This document shows, one piece after another, positions 26,433 to 34,821 of a stretch of DNA of 64,000 bases; within the stretch, counting starts at the first letter, position 1, and every line of letters begins with the position of its first letter. The stretch is from Pseudomonadota bacterium (GTDB taxonomy: Bacteria; Pseudomonadota; Gammaproteobacteria; Xanthomonadales; Xanthomonadaceae): positions 1-64,000 of the forward strand of contig JAEWGI010000019.1 in NCBI GenBank assembly GCA_023388355.1, given 5' to 3'. The notes under the pieces are model-generated. The model saw only the letters and a program-made list of their open reading frames with translations, was not told the DNA's origin and did not search any database. Both the position numbers and the translations under genes were made by a program.

Positions 26433-28079
26433 ATGGCCGCTGAACCGGTGCGTATCTTCGGGCGCTGGGCGGCGGTGGGCCTGCTGGTCCTGCTCGCCGC
26501 CTGCCAGCGCGAGGCCCCGCCGCCGGCGGAGCCGGCCGTGGAGCCGCCGAGGCCCGGGCCGATCCCGCAGGTGGTGGTGCCCGAGCCGGACCCGCGCGTG
26601 GAGGAACCGCCGGGTCCACCGGAGCTGCCGCCGCTGTTCCGCGACATCGAGCGGCGGACGTTCCAGTTCTTCTGGGACACCAGCAACGAGGTCAACGGGC
26701 TGACGCCGGACCGGTTCCCGTCGCGCCCGTTCGCGAGCATCGCCTCGGTGGGCTTCTCGCTCACCGCCTATCCGATCGGGATCGAGAACGGCTGGGTCAG
26801 CCGCACCCAGGCGGTGGATCGCACCCTGGTCACGCTGCAGTTCCTGGACGGGGCGCGGATGGGGCCGCAGGCGACCGGTCGCAGCGGGCACAAGGGCTTC
26901 TTCTACCACTTCCTCGACATGCGCACTGGCGACCGCTACGACAGCTGGGTGGAGCTGTCGAGCGTGGATACCGGCCTGCTGCTGATGGGCGTGCTGTTCG
27001 CGCAGTCGTACTACACCGGCGACGATCCGCGCGAGGTCGAGATCCGCGAGCTGGCCGAGCGCATCTACCGCCGGGTCGAATGGCCGTGGCTGCAGCAGCG
27101 GCCGCCGCTGATCTCCATGGGCTGGTATCCCGAACGCGGATTCATCGCCCACGACTGGAAGGGCTACAACGAGGCGATGCTGGTCTACATCCTCGCGCTC
27201 GGTTCGCCCACCCATCCGATCGAGCCGGAGGCATGGGAAGTGTGGACGCGCACCTACGAGCGCGACTGGGGCGTGTTCCACGGCCAGGAATACCTGAGCT
27301 TCGGCCCGCACTTCGGCCACCAGTACTCGCACGTGTGGATCGACTTCCGCGGCATCCGCGACGAATACATGAAGAACCGCGGCATCGACTACTTCGAGAA
27401 CAGCCGCCGCGCGACCTACGCCCAGCGCGCCTACGCGATCGAGAACCCGATGAAGTGGGACGACTACGGCGAGAACATCTGGGGCCTGACCGCCAGCGAC
27501 GGGCCGCAGCGCACCACCCAGGAGTTCAAGGACGAGCAGCGTGAGTTCCGCCACTACAGCGCGCGCGGGACGGGGCTGTCGGACGCCTTCGACGACGGCA
27601 CGATCGCGCCGACAGCGTCGATCGGATCGATCGCCTTCGCGCCGGAAATCGTGATCCCCGCCACCGAGGAGCTGTACGAGCGCTACGGCGAGTACCTGTA
27701 CTCGAGCTACGGCTTCCTGGATGCGGTCAATCCGAGCTTCAGGTACGACGTTCCGCTCAAGACCGGCCGCTTGATCCCCGGCCGTGGCTGGGTGGCCAGC
27801 GATTACATCGGCATCGACCAGGGGCCGATCCTGACCATGATCGCGAACTACCGCAACGACTTCGTGTGGAAGGTGATGCGCGAAAATCCCCATATCCGCA
27901 AGGGTCTGGAGCGCGCCGGATTCACCGGCGGCTGGCTGGCGCCGCCGGGCGAGCCGGTGAGTTCCGGCGAACCCGATCCGGAAGCGGCCGCGGCCAGCGA
28001 CATCGGCATGGCCCAGTCGCGCGTGCACGAGGAGCAGGACCCGCCGGCCGAGCCCAGGGCTTCGGATCCGCCGCAGTAG
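26433..28079 (+). CDS. GH144-type (glucoamylase-like, PF10091) lipoprotein
   Basis: A 548-residue lipoprotein: signal residues 1-23 with lipobox LLAAC (C24), a Pro/Glu-rich spacer to about 65, then an alpha/alpha-barrel of the PF10091 family. Conserved blocks are RRTFQFFWDTSNEVNGLTPD, SIASVGFSLTAYPIGIENGW, GHKGFFYHFLDM, VELSSVDTGLLLMGVLFA, GWYPERGFIAHDWKGYNEAM and LALGSPTHPIEPEAWEVW. Characterised members are GH144 endo-beta-1,2-glucanases or sophorose-releasing enzymes, despite the 'glucoamylase' label. By family, acidic residues in ELSSVDT and GYNEAM are pocket candidates. The C-terminal 40 residues are acidic and proline-rich. It lies 44 nt after the TonB receptor and before an importer. 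Confidence 0.88.
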   Translation: MAAEPVRIFGRWAAVGLLVLLAACQREAPPPAEPAVEPPRPGPIPQVVVPEPDPRVEEPPGPPELPPLFRDIERRTFQFFWDTSNEVNGLTPDRFPSRPFASIASVGFSLTAYPIGIENGWVSRTQAVDRTLVTLQFLDGARMGPQATGRSGHKGFFYHFLDMRTGDRYDSWVELSSVDTGLLLMGVLFAQSYYTGDDPREVEIRELAERIYRRVEWPWLQQRPPLISMGWYPERGFIAHDWKGYNEAMLVYILALGSPTHPIEPEAWEVWTRTYERDWGVFHGQEYLSFGPHFGHQYSHVWIDFRGIRDEYMKNRGIDYFENSRRATYAQRAYAIENPMKWDDYGENIWGLTASDGPQRTTQEFKDEQREFRHYSARGTGLSDAFDDGTIAPTASIGSIAFAPEIVIPATEELYERYGEYLYSSYGFLDAVNPSFRYDVPLKTGRLIPGRGWVASDYIGIDQGPILTMIANYRNDFVWKVMRENPHIRKGLERAGFTGGWLAPPGEPVSSGEPDPEAAAASDIGMAQSRVHEEQDPPAEPRASDPPQ

Positions 28080-28139
28080 GCCTGCGACAATGCCTGCCGC
28101 CATCGTCGCCGCCGCGACGCACGTGACAGATCCAGACTG

Positions 28140-29408
28140 ATGCGATTGCGCCTGCTCCTGCCGCTTGCGCTGCTGCCGGTCCTGCTGCTTGCGGGCTGCG
28201 CGCGCGAGGATGCCTCCACCACGGTCCGGTTCTGGGCGATGGGGCGCGAAGCCGAGGTGGTGGACGGGCTGCTGCGCGAGTTCGAGCGTGAGCATCCGCA
28301 GATCCGGGTGGAGCTGCAGCAGGTACCGTGGACCGCCGCGCACGAGAAACTGCTGACCGCATTCGCCGCCGACGGGCTGCCCGACGTATGCCAGCTGGGC
28401 AACAGCTGGATCGCCGAGTTCGCGACGCTGGGCACGCTTGAGCCGCTGCAGCAGCGGGTCGACGCCTCGCGCGTGATCGAGCAGGCGGACTACTTCCCCG
28501 GCATCTGGGCCACCAACGTGGTCGACGGCGAACTGGTGGGCGTGCCCTGGTACGTCGACACACGCCTGCTGTTCTATCGCCGCGACCTGCTGGCGCGCGC
28601 CGGGGTCGACGCGCCGCCGCAGAGCTGGGCCGAGTGGGAGCAGGCGATGGCGGCGATCATGCGCGATGCCGGTCCCGGCCGGCATGCGGTGCTGATGCCG
28701 GTCAACGAGTTCGAGCCGCAGCTGTCATTCGCGCTGCAGACCGGCGACCCGCTGCTGCGCGATGACAACGGTCGCGGCAACTTCCGCAGCCCGGGCTTTC
28801 GCAGGGCGCTGGCGTTCTATGCCAACGTGTTCGAGCAGGGCTGGGCGCCGGCGGTGTCGGAGACGCAGATCTCCAACGTGTGGGACGAGTTCTTCCGCGG
28901 CTCCTACGTGTTCTACCTGTCCGGGCCCTGGAACATCCGCGAGTTCCGCCGCCGGCAGCCGCCGGAGCTGGCCGGCGCCTGGGGCACGATGCCGCTGCCC
29001 GGACCCGACGGTCCCGGCGCGGGCATCGCCGGCGGCACCAGCCTGGTGCTGTTCCGTTCCTCGCAGCGCAAGGACGCGGCCTGGGCCCTGGTCGAATTCC
29101 TGTCGCGGCCCGACATCCAGCAGCGCTTCCACGCCATGATCGGCAACCTGCCGCCGCGGCGCAGCACCTGGGAGCATCCGGCCCTGGCCGAAGACGAACT
29201 GGCGCGCGCCTTCCGCGACCAGCTCGAACGCGTGCGGCCGACCCCGCAGGTGCTGGAGTGGGAGCGGATCGCGCAGGAGATGCGCCTGGCGACCGAGCGC
29301 GTGGTGCGCGGCGGGCAGCCGCAGGACGACGCCGTGGCCGAACTGGATGCGCGGGTGGACGCGATCCTGGAAAAGCGGCGCTGGGTGCGCGAACGGGAGG
29401 AGCGGTGA
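28140..29408 (+). CDS. ABC sugar transporter substrate-binding lipoprotein (CUT1)
   Basis: A 422-residue solute-binding protein. The N-terminal signal ends in lipobox LLLAGC (C20). TTVRFWAMGREAEVVDGLLREFEREHPQIRVELQQVPW is the family-1 SBP opening, and ADGLPDVCQLGNSWIAEF, VPWYVDTRLLFYRRDLL and AWALVEFLSRPDIQQRFH are typical CUT1 blocks. It binds an oligosaccharide in the periplasm and delivers it to the two permeases downstream. No ATPase gene accompanies the set; the MalK-type ATPase at 43099 is the likely partner. A large palindromic repeat separates it from the first permease. Confidence 0.94.
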   Translation: MRLRLLLPLALLPVLLLAGCAREDASTTVRFWAMGREAEVVDGLLREFEREHPQIRVELQQVPWTAAHEKLLTAFAADGLPDVCQLGNSWIAEFATLGTLEPLQQRVDASRVIEQADYFPGIWATNVVDGELVGVPWYVDTRLLFYRRDLLARAGVDAPPQSWAEWEQAMAAIMRDAGPGRHAVLMPVNEFEPQLSFALQTGDPLLRDDNGRGNFRSPGFRRALAFYANVFEQGWAPAVSETQISNVWDEFFRGSYVFYLSGPWNIREFRRRQPPELAGAWGTMPLPGPDGPGAGIAGGTSLVLFRSSQRKDAAWALVEFLSRPDIQQRFHAMIGNLPPRRSTWEHPALAEDELARAFRDQLERVRPTPQVLEWERIAQEMRLATERVVRGGQPQDDAVAELDARVDAILEKRRWVREREER

Positions 29409-29469
29409 TGGTCGCGTGGGGAGCGGGCTTCGGTGACCCGGAGGGGCGGGCGGGGCCGGTGGCTTCGGC

Positions 29470-29570
29470 GGCCCCCACCCCGGCCCTCCCCCGCAGGCGG
29501 GGGAGGGGGGCCAATTCCGCCTGCGTTCCGCTCCCTCCCCCGCTCGCGGGGGAGGGTTGGGGTGGGGGCC
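29470..29570. repeat. Cruciform-like double hairpin repeat in front of the ABC permease
   Basis: A 101-nt block with outer arms GGCCCCCACCCC (29470-29481) and GGGGTGGGGGCC (29559-29570), perfectly complementary over 12 bp. They enclose two near-identical 11-bp hairpins, CCCTCCCCCGC/GCGGGGGAGGG, at 29484-29507 and 29533-29556 with 2-nt loops. The unit recurs at 15604-15642 and, degraded, at 57631-57677. It occupies the 210-nt gap inside the importer operon and may attenuate distal expression. Confidence 0.88.
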
Positions 29571-29618
29571 ACCGGAGCCCCGATCGACGCGCTGCCCGCG
29601 TCCCATCCGGAGCCAGCC

Positions 29619-30497
29619 TTGCGCGCTAGCCTCGCCGCCTGGATCTTCGTCGCCCCCGCGCTGCTGGTGCTGGGCGTGTTCTTCGGCCTGCCGGTGCTGG
29701 CCGCGCTGCTGCTCAGCCTCACCGACTTCGACCTCTACGCGCTGGCCGATCCAGCCAACCTGCGCTTCATCGCCTTCGACAACTACCTCGACCTGCTGCG
29801 CACGCCGCTGTTCTGGAAGTCGCTCGGCAACACCTTCTATTTCGTCCTCGTCGGCGTGCCGCTGTCGATCGCGCTGTCGCTGGGCGCGGCGCTGCTGCTG
29901 CACTCGCCGCTGGTGCGGATGCGTGCGCTGTTTCGCACCGCGCTGTTCGCCCCGGTGGTGACCACCCTGGTGGCGGTGGCGGTGATCTGGCGCTACCTGT
30001 TCCACACCGGCTATGGCCTGGTGAACTGGGCGCTGGGCCACGTCGGCATCGCGCCGGTGGACTGGCTGGGCGATCCGCGCTGGGCGATGCCGACCATCAT
30101 CGCGTTCGCGGCCTGGAAGAACTTCGGCTACAACATGGTGATCTTCCTTGCCGGGCTGCAGGCGATTCCGCAGGGCCTGTACGAGGCAGCGCGCATCGAC
30201 GGCGCCTCGCGCTGGCAGCAGTTCGTCCACATCACCCTGCCGCAGCTGGGGCCGGTGCTGGTGGTGGTGGGCGTGATCACGGTCTCGGGCTACTTCCAGC
30301 TGTTCGCCGAGCCCTATGTGATGACCCGCGGCGATCCGCTGCAGAGCACGGTCAGCGTGCTGTACTACATGTTCGAGGAAGGGTTCAGGTGGTGGAACCT
30401 CGGGCGCGCCTCGGCGGTGGCGTTCGTACTGTTTCTGGTGATCCTCGCCGCGACCGCGCTGATGCTGCGCGCCGGCCGGCGCAGGGGGCTGGTATGA
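29619..30497 (+). CDS. ABC sugar transporter permease (MalF-type, CUT1)
   Basis: A 292-residue inner-membrane permease from a TTG at 29619. The start is not certain: the frame stays open upstream to ATG 29433, but that part is translated from the palindromic repeat and reads as Arg/Pro/Gly-rich shadow. TTG with CCGGAG a few nt upstream gives the family-typical LRASLAAWIFVAPALLVLGVFF. Six membrane helices are visible. The EAA loop is YEAARIDGASRWQQFVHITLPQLGPV, which docks the ATPase. It ends in an ATGA overlap with the next permease. It works with the binding protein at 28140. Confidence 0.88.
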   Translation: MRASLAAWIFVAPALLVLGVFFGLPVLAALLLSLTDFDLYALADPANLRFIAFDNYLDLLRTPLFWKSLGNTFYFVLVGVPLSIALSLGAALLLHSPLVRMRALFRTALFAPVVTTLVAVAVIWRYLFHTGYGLVNWALGHVGIAPVDWLGDPRWAMPTIIAFAAWKNFGYNMVIFLAGLQAIPQGLYEAARIDGASRWQQFVHITLPQLGPVLVVVGVITVSGYFQLFAEPYVMTRGDPLQSTVSVLYYMFEEGFRWWNLGRASAVAFVLFLVILAATALMLRAGRRRGLV

Positions 30498-31330
30498 GCC
30501 GGCCCGTGGGCGACACCGGCTGGCGCGCGCTGCGCGTGAACGGCGCGCTGCTGGTGCTGGCGGCGCTGAGCCTGGCGCCGCTGGCGTGGATGCTCTCGGT
30601 CTCGCTCATGCCGCGCGGCGAGGCGGGGCAGTTTCCGCCGCCGCTGCTGCCGTCGGTGGTGACCCTGGACAATTACCGCGAGCTGTTCGCCCGCACCGGC
30701 ATGGTGCGCAACTTCGGAAACAGCGTGCTGGTGTCGCTGGCGATCACCGCGCTGTCGCTGCTGTTCAACACCCTGGCCGGATACGCCTTCGCCAAGCTGC
30801 GCTTCCGCGGCCGCGAGCGCATCTTCCAGCTGCTGCTGGCGGCGCTGGTGGTGCCGGCCCAGGTGGCGATGCTGCCGCTGTTCCTGCTGATGAAGCAGCT
30901 CGGGCTGGTGAACAGCTACTGGGGCGTGATCGTCCCCGGCATGGCCAGCGTGTTCGGCATCTTCCTGGTGCGGCAGTACGCGCGCGGCATTCCGGACGCA
31001 ATCATCGAGGCGGCGCGGATCGACGGCGCCGGCGAGCTGCGGATCTTCTTCCAGGTGGTGCTGCCGATGCTCAAGCCGGTGCTGGCCACGCTGGCGGTGT
31101 TCACCTTCATGGGTGCCTGGAACGATTTCATGTGGCCGCTGATCGTGCTCACCGACCAGGAGCGCTACACCCTGCCGGTGGCGCTGGCGGCGCTTTCGCG
31201 CGAGTACGTCATGGACGTGGAGCTGATGATGGCCGGCGCGGTGGTGACGGTGCTGCCGGTGCTGGCGCTGTTCCTGCTGCTGCAGCGCTACTACATCCAG
31301 GGCCTGCTGCTGGGAAGCGTGAAAGGGTGA
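30494..31330 (+). CDS. ABC sugar transporter permease (MalG-type, CUT1)
   Basis: A 278-residue second permease of the importer. It has six membrane segments; LFNTLAGYAFAKLRFRGRERIFQLLLAALVVPAQVAMLPLFLLMKQLGLVNSYWGVI is a typical MalG block. The EAA motif is EAARIDGAGELRIFFQVVLPMLKPV, and it ends with YYIQGLLLGSVKG. It overlaps the first permease by 4 nt, so the two are translationally coupled. No ATPase follows. A perfect inverted repeat begins 15 nt after its stop. Confidence 0.94.
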   Translation: MSRPVGDTGWRALRVNGALLVLAALSLAPLAWMLSVSLMPRGEAGQFPPPLLPSVVTLDNYRELFARTGMVRNFGNSVLVSLAITALSLLFNTLAGYAFAKLRFRGRERIFQLLLAALVVPAQVAMLPLFLLMKQLGLVNSYWGVIVPGMASVFGIFLVRQYARGIPDAIIEAARIDGAGELRIFFQVVLPMLKPVLATLAVFTFMGAWNDFMWPLIVLTDQERYTLPVALAALSREYVMDVELMMAGAVVTVLPVLALFLLLQRYYIQGLLLGSVKG

Positions 31331-31344
31331 GGCCTCCTGCTGTC

Positions 31345-31424
31345 GTAGGAGCGGCTTCAGCCGCGATTGCCGGGTCGGGTTTTGCGCAACCGGATTTGCC
31401 GATCGCGGCTGAAGCCGCTCCTAC
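31345..31424. repeat. 80-nt element with perfect 23-bp inverted arms
   Basis: Arms at 31345-31367 and 31402-31424 are perfect reverse complements over 23 bp; each arm contains GAGCGGCTTCAGCCGCGA or its complement, itself a near-palindrome. The 34-nt centre is GTTTTGCGC-containing. It lies between the importer permease and the 1070-residue glycosidase-like gene. Related shorter copies are at 12511-12581 and perhaps 19845-19860. It could terminate the importer transcript. Confidence 0.9.
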
Positions 31425-31457
31425 AATGTGCGGGGAATTTCCTTGACCGTCCGGACC

Positions 31458-34400
31458 ATGACCGATCTTTTCCACCAGCTCCTGCCCGTCCCGCGACGCG
31501 GCGTCGCTGCCGCGGCGCTGGCCGCCGCGCTGTGCGCGGCGCCTGCGCTTGCGGCGACGCCCGCGGCCGAGGCCATCGCCTTCGAGCCGGAGCCGCCGCG
31601 GCTGCTGGACGGCTTCGACGATCCGTCGCCCTGGCGCGTGGTGGCATCCGACCAGGTCAGCGCCAGCCTGCGGCTGGCCGAGGGCGCCGACGGTCGCGCG
31701 CTGTGCCTGGACTACGATTTCAACGGCGTCTCCGGCTATGCCGGCATCCAGCGCGACCTGGCGCTGGACTATCCGGCGAACTACCGCTTCTCGTTCCAGC
31801 TGCGCGGCGATTCGCCCGACAACGACCTGCAGTTCAAGCTCGTCGACGCCAGCGGCGACAACGTGTGGTGGGTGAACCGGCCGCGCTACGACTTTCCGCG
31901 CCAGTGGACCGCGGTGGAGTACCGGCAGCGCCACATCGACCGGGCCTGGGGGCCCGATCCCGACCAGGTGCTGCGGCGGAGCGCGAAGGTCGAGTTCACG
32001 ATCTCCAACCGGGTCGGCGGCCGCGGCAGCGTCTGTTTCGACAGCCTCTCGTTCGCCGTGCTGCCGGCCGCGGACCATTCGCCGCTGGCCGCCAGCGCGC
32101 TTGCGACCGCGGGCGATGCGGCGCTTGCGGTCGACGGCCTGGTGGCGACTGCCTGGCGCGCCGGCACGACCGCACTGCCGCAGCGGCTGGTGCTCGATCT
32201 TGGCAGCCTGCGGGAGTTCGGCGGCCTGCGCCTGCGCTGGGATGCGAAGGAGCATGCCACCCACTACCGCATCAGCCTGTCCGGCGACGGCACCGGCTGG
32301 CGCGAGGTGCGCACGGTGCGCGGCGGCAACGGCGGCGACGACTGGATCGCGCTGCCGGAATCCGAGGCGCGCTACGTCGCCCTCGACCTGGAGCGCGGCC
32401 CGGCCCGGCGCTACGCCCTGCTGGAGGCGCAGGTGCAGCCGCTCGCGTTCGCGGCCACGGACAACGACTTCATCGCCTCGATCGCGGCGCAGTCGCCGCG
32501 TGGGCGCTTCCCGCGCGGCTTTCGCGGCGAGCAGCCGTACTGGACCGTGCTCGGCCTGAATGGTGGGCTGCAGCAGGGGCTGATCGGAGAGGACGGCGCG
32601 ATCGAGGTCGCGCGCGGTGCCTTCAGCATCGAACCCTTCGTGCTGGTCGACGGTGCGATCGCGAGCTGGGCCGACGTGGCGACCACGCAGTCGCTGCAGG
32701 ACGGCTACCTGCCGATCCCGTCGGTGCATTGGCAGCGCGACGACCTGGCGCTCGACATCACCGCCTTCGCCCACGGCGAGCCGCGCGAATCGCGCCTGGT
32801 CGCCCGTTACCGGCTGACCAATCCCGGCGGCAAGGCGCGCGACTACACCCTGGCGCTCGCGGTGCAGCCGTTCCAGGTCAACCCGCCCAGCCAGTTCCTC
32901 AATACCCGGGGCGGGGTGAGTCCGGTCCGCGCGCTGGCGATCGATGGCGGCACGGTCTCGGTCGACGGGCGCGCGCGGGTGTTCGCCAAGCAGCTGCCCG
33001 ACGCCGCCTTCGCCAGCAGCTTCGACGGCGGCATGGCCGCTTCGCACCTGGCGGCGGGCACGCGTGCAGCGGGCGCATCGGTGGTCGATCCGCAGGGGCT
33101 CGCATCGGGCGCGCTGCTGTACCGGATGCGGCTGGCGCCGTGGGAATCGCGCACCGTCGAGGTGATGGCGCCGATGACCGGCACCGGCGCGCTCGCAAGG
33201 CGCTGGTGGGATGCGGCCGCGCTGCAGGACGAGGTCGCCGGGATGTGGCGCGAGCGGCTCGATCGCGTGGTCCTGACCGTGCCGCCGCAGGGGCAGGCAC
33301 TGGCCGATACCCTGCGCACGTCGCTGGCGCACATGCTGATCTCGCGCATCGGTCCGCGCCTGCAGCCGGGCACGCGTTCCTACGCCCGCAGCTGGATCCG
33401 CGACGGCGCGACGATCTCCGAAGGGCTGCTGCGCATGGGCCGGCCGGAGGTGGTGCGCGAGTACGTCGAGTGGTACGCGCCGCACCAGTTCGACAGCGGC
33501 AAGGTGCCCTGCTGCGTGGACGACCGCGGCAGCGATCCGGTTCCCGAGAACGACAGCCACGGGCAGCTGATCTTCAACATCGCCGAATACTGGCGCCATA
33601 CCGGCGACACCGCGTTCCTGGAGCGGATGTGGCCGCACGTCGAGGCCGCGTACGGCTACATGGAGCAGCTGCGGCTGTCCGAACGCACCGCGGCCAACCG
33701 CCGCCTCAACCGCGCCTTCTACGGAATGATGCCGGCCTCGATCAGCCACGAAGGCTATTCGGCCAAGCCGATGCACTCGTACTGGGACAACTTCTGGGCC
33801 CTGCGCGGCTACAAGGACGCGGTGCAGGTGGCGCAGGCGCTGGGCCGAGACGATGACGCGCGGCGCATGGCCGACTCGCGCGACCGGTTCCACGCCGACC
33901 TGATGGATTCGCTGCGCGCCGCCGCCAGGCTGCACGACACCGACTACCTGCCCGGCGCGGCCGAACTGGGCGATTTCGATCCCACCTCGACCACGATCGC
34001 GCTTGCGCCGGGCGGCGAGCAGGAGCGGCTGCCGCAGGACCTGCTGCACAACACCTTCGAAAGGTACTGGCGGCATTTCGCCGCGCGCCGCGACGGCACG
34101 CTGGAGTGGAAGGACTACACGCCCTACGAATGGCGCAACGTGGGCGCGTTCGTGCGCCTGGGCTGGCGCGGGCGGGCGCAGGAGGTGGTCGACTACTTTT
34201 TCGCCGACCGCGCGCCGCCGGCCTGGAACCAGTGGGGCGAGGTGGTCTCGCGCACGCCGCGCGAGCCGTTCTTCCTCGGCGACCTGCCGCATGCCTGGGT
34301 GGCATCGGACTTCGTGCGCTCGGCGCTGGACCTGTTCGCCTACGCGCGCGAGGCCGACCACAGCCTGGTGCTGGCCGCCGGCGTGCCGGCTGCGTGGCTG

Positions 34401-34670
34401 GACGGGCAGGGCGTAGGCATCGCCGGCCTGCGCACGGCGTCGGGCGAACTGACCTACCGGCTGCGGCGCGAGGGCGGGGCGCTGCTGCTGGAGATCGACG
34501 ACACCGGGCTGGTGCCGCCGCCGGGGGGGCTGGTGCTGCCCTGGCCGCTGGAGGGGGAGCCCGGCGCGTTGCAGGCGGAGTCGGGCAGTGCGGAACTGGA
34601 CGGGCGCGAACTGCGCGTGAGCTCGCTGCCTGCGCGGGTGCGGATCGGAGTGCGCGCGGATGAACCCTGA
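31458..34670 (+). CDS. Exported discoidin-domain protein with six-hairpin glycosidase-like domain
   Basis: A 1070-residue exported protein. ATG at 31458 gives a signal peptide (residues 1-33, ending PALAAT); a GTG at 31428 would add 10 residues. After a carbohydrate-binding-like beta domain (about 50-200), residues about 210-335 resemble an F5/8 discoidin domain (GDAALAVDGLVATAWRAGTT ... LVLDLGSLREFGGLRLRW). A linker sandwich (about 345-600) leads to an alpha/alpha six-hairpin domain from about 610. That domain has YARSWIRDGATISEGLLRMG, DSGKVPCCVDDRGSDPVPENDSHGQLIFNIAEYWRHTGD and MHSYWDNFWALRGYKDA, a layout like GH15/GH65/GH94 folds. No single GH family is assigned with confidence. Context implies beta-glucan processing. 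Confidence 0.72.
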   Translation: MTDLFHQLLPVPRRGVAAAALAAALCAAPALAATPAAEAIAFEPEPPRLLDGFDDPSPWRVVASDQVSASLRLAEGADGRALCLDYDFNGVSGYAGIQRDLALDYPANYRFSFQLRGDSPDNDLQFKLVDASGDNVWWVNRPRYDFPRQWTAVEYRQRHIDRAWGPDPDQVLRRSAKVEFTISNRVGGRGSVCFDSLSFAVLPAADHSPLAASALATAGDAALAVDGLVATAWRAGTTALPQRLVLDLGSLREFGGLRLRWDAKEHATHYRISLSGDGTGWREVRTVRGGNGGDDWIALPESEARYVALDLERGPARRYALLEAQVQPLAFAATDNDFIASIAAQSPRGRFPRGFRGEQPYWTVLGLNGGLQQGLIGEDGAIEVARGAFSIEPFVLVDGAIASWADVATTQSLQDGYLPIPSVHWQRDDLALDITAFAHGEPRESRLVARYRLTNPGGKARDYTLALAVQPFQVNPPSQFLNTRGGVSPVRALAIDGGTVSVDGRARVFAKQLPDAAFASSFDGGMAASHLAAGTRAAGASVVDPQGLASGALLYRMRLAPWESRTVEVMAPMTGTGALARRWWDAAALQDEVAGMWRERLDRVVLTVPPQGQALADTLRTSLAHMLISRIGPRLQPGTRSYARSWIRDGATISEGLLRMGRPEVVREYVEWYAPHQFDSGKVPCCVDDRGSDPVPENDSHGQLIFNIAEYWRHTGDTAFLERMWPHVEAAYGYMEQLRLSERTAANRRLNRAFYGMMPASISHEGYSAKPMHSYWDNFWALRGYKDAVQVAQALGRDDDARRMADSRDRFHADLMDSLRAAARLHDTDYLPGAAELGDFDPTSTTIALAPGGEQERLPQDLLHNTFERYWRHFAARRDGTLEWKDYTPYEWRNVGAFVRLGWRGRAQEVVDYFFADRAPPAWNQWGEVVSRTPREPFFLGDLPHAWVASDFVRSALDLFAYAREADHSLVLAAGVPAAWLDGQGVGIAGLRTASGELTYRLRREGGALLLEIDDTGLVPPPGGLVLPWPLEGEPGALQAESGSAELDGRELRVSSLPARVRIGVRADEP

Positions 34671-34821
34671 GCGCCGGCCGCTTGGGCCCTGACGCAGGCG
34701 GGACGGGACTTCCACCCGCGCGGATGCGATGCGCAGCGCGCCAAGCGAGGCGTCCGCGATCGCGACGCGGCCTTGCGCGGGCCCGGGTTAGCCTGCTGCT
34801 TGGGCCGCATCCCCGATCCGC

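Noticed and set aside
23296..26619. Very long open frame (over 1100 codons) antisense to the TonB receptor
   Set aside because: It mirrors the receptor gene in a GC-rich genome where stop codons are rare, has histidine/arginine/alanine-rich shadow composition and matches no family. Similar antisense frames opposite 31458-34670, 26433-28079 and 20033-22303 were rejected for the same reason.
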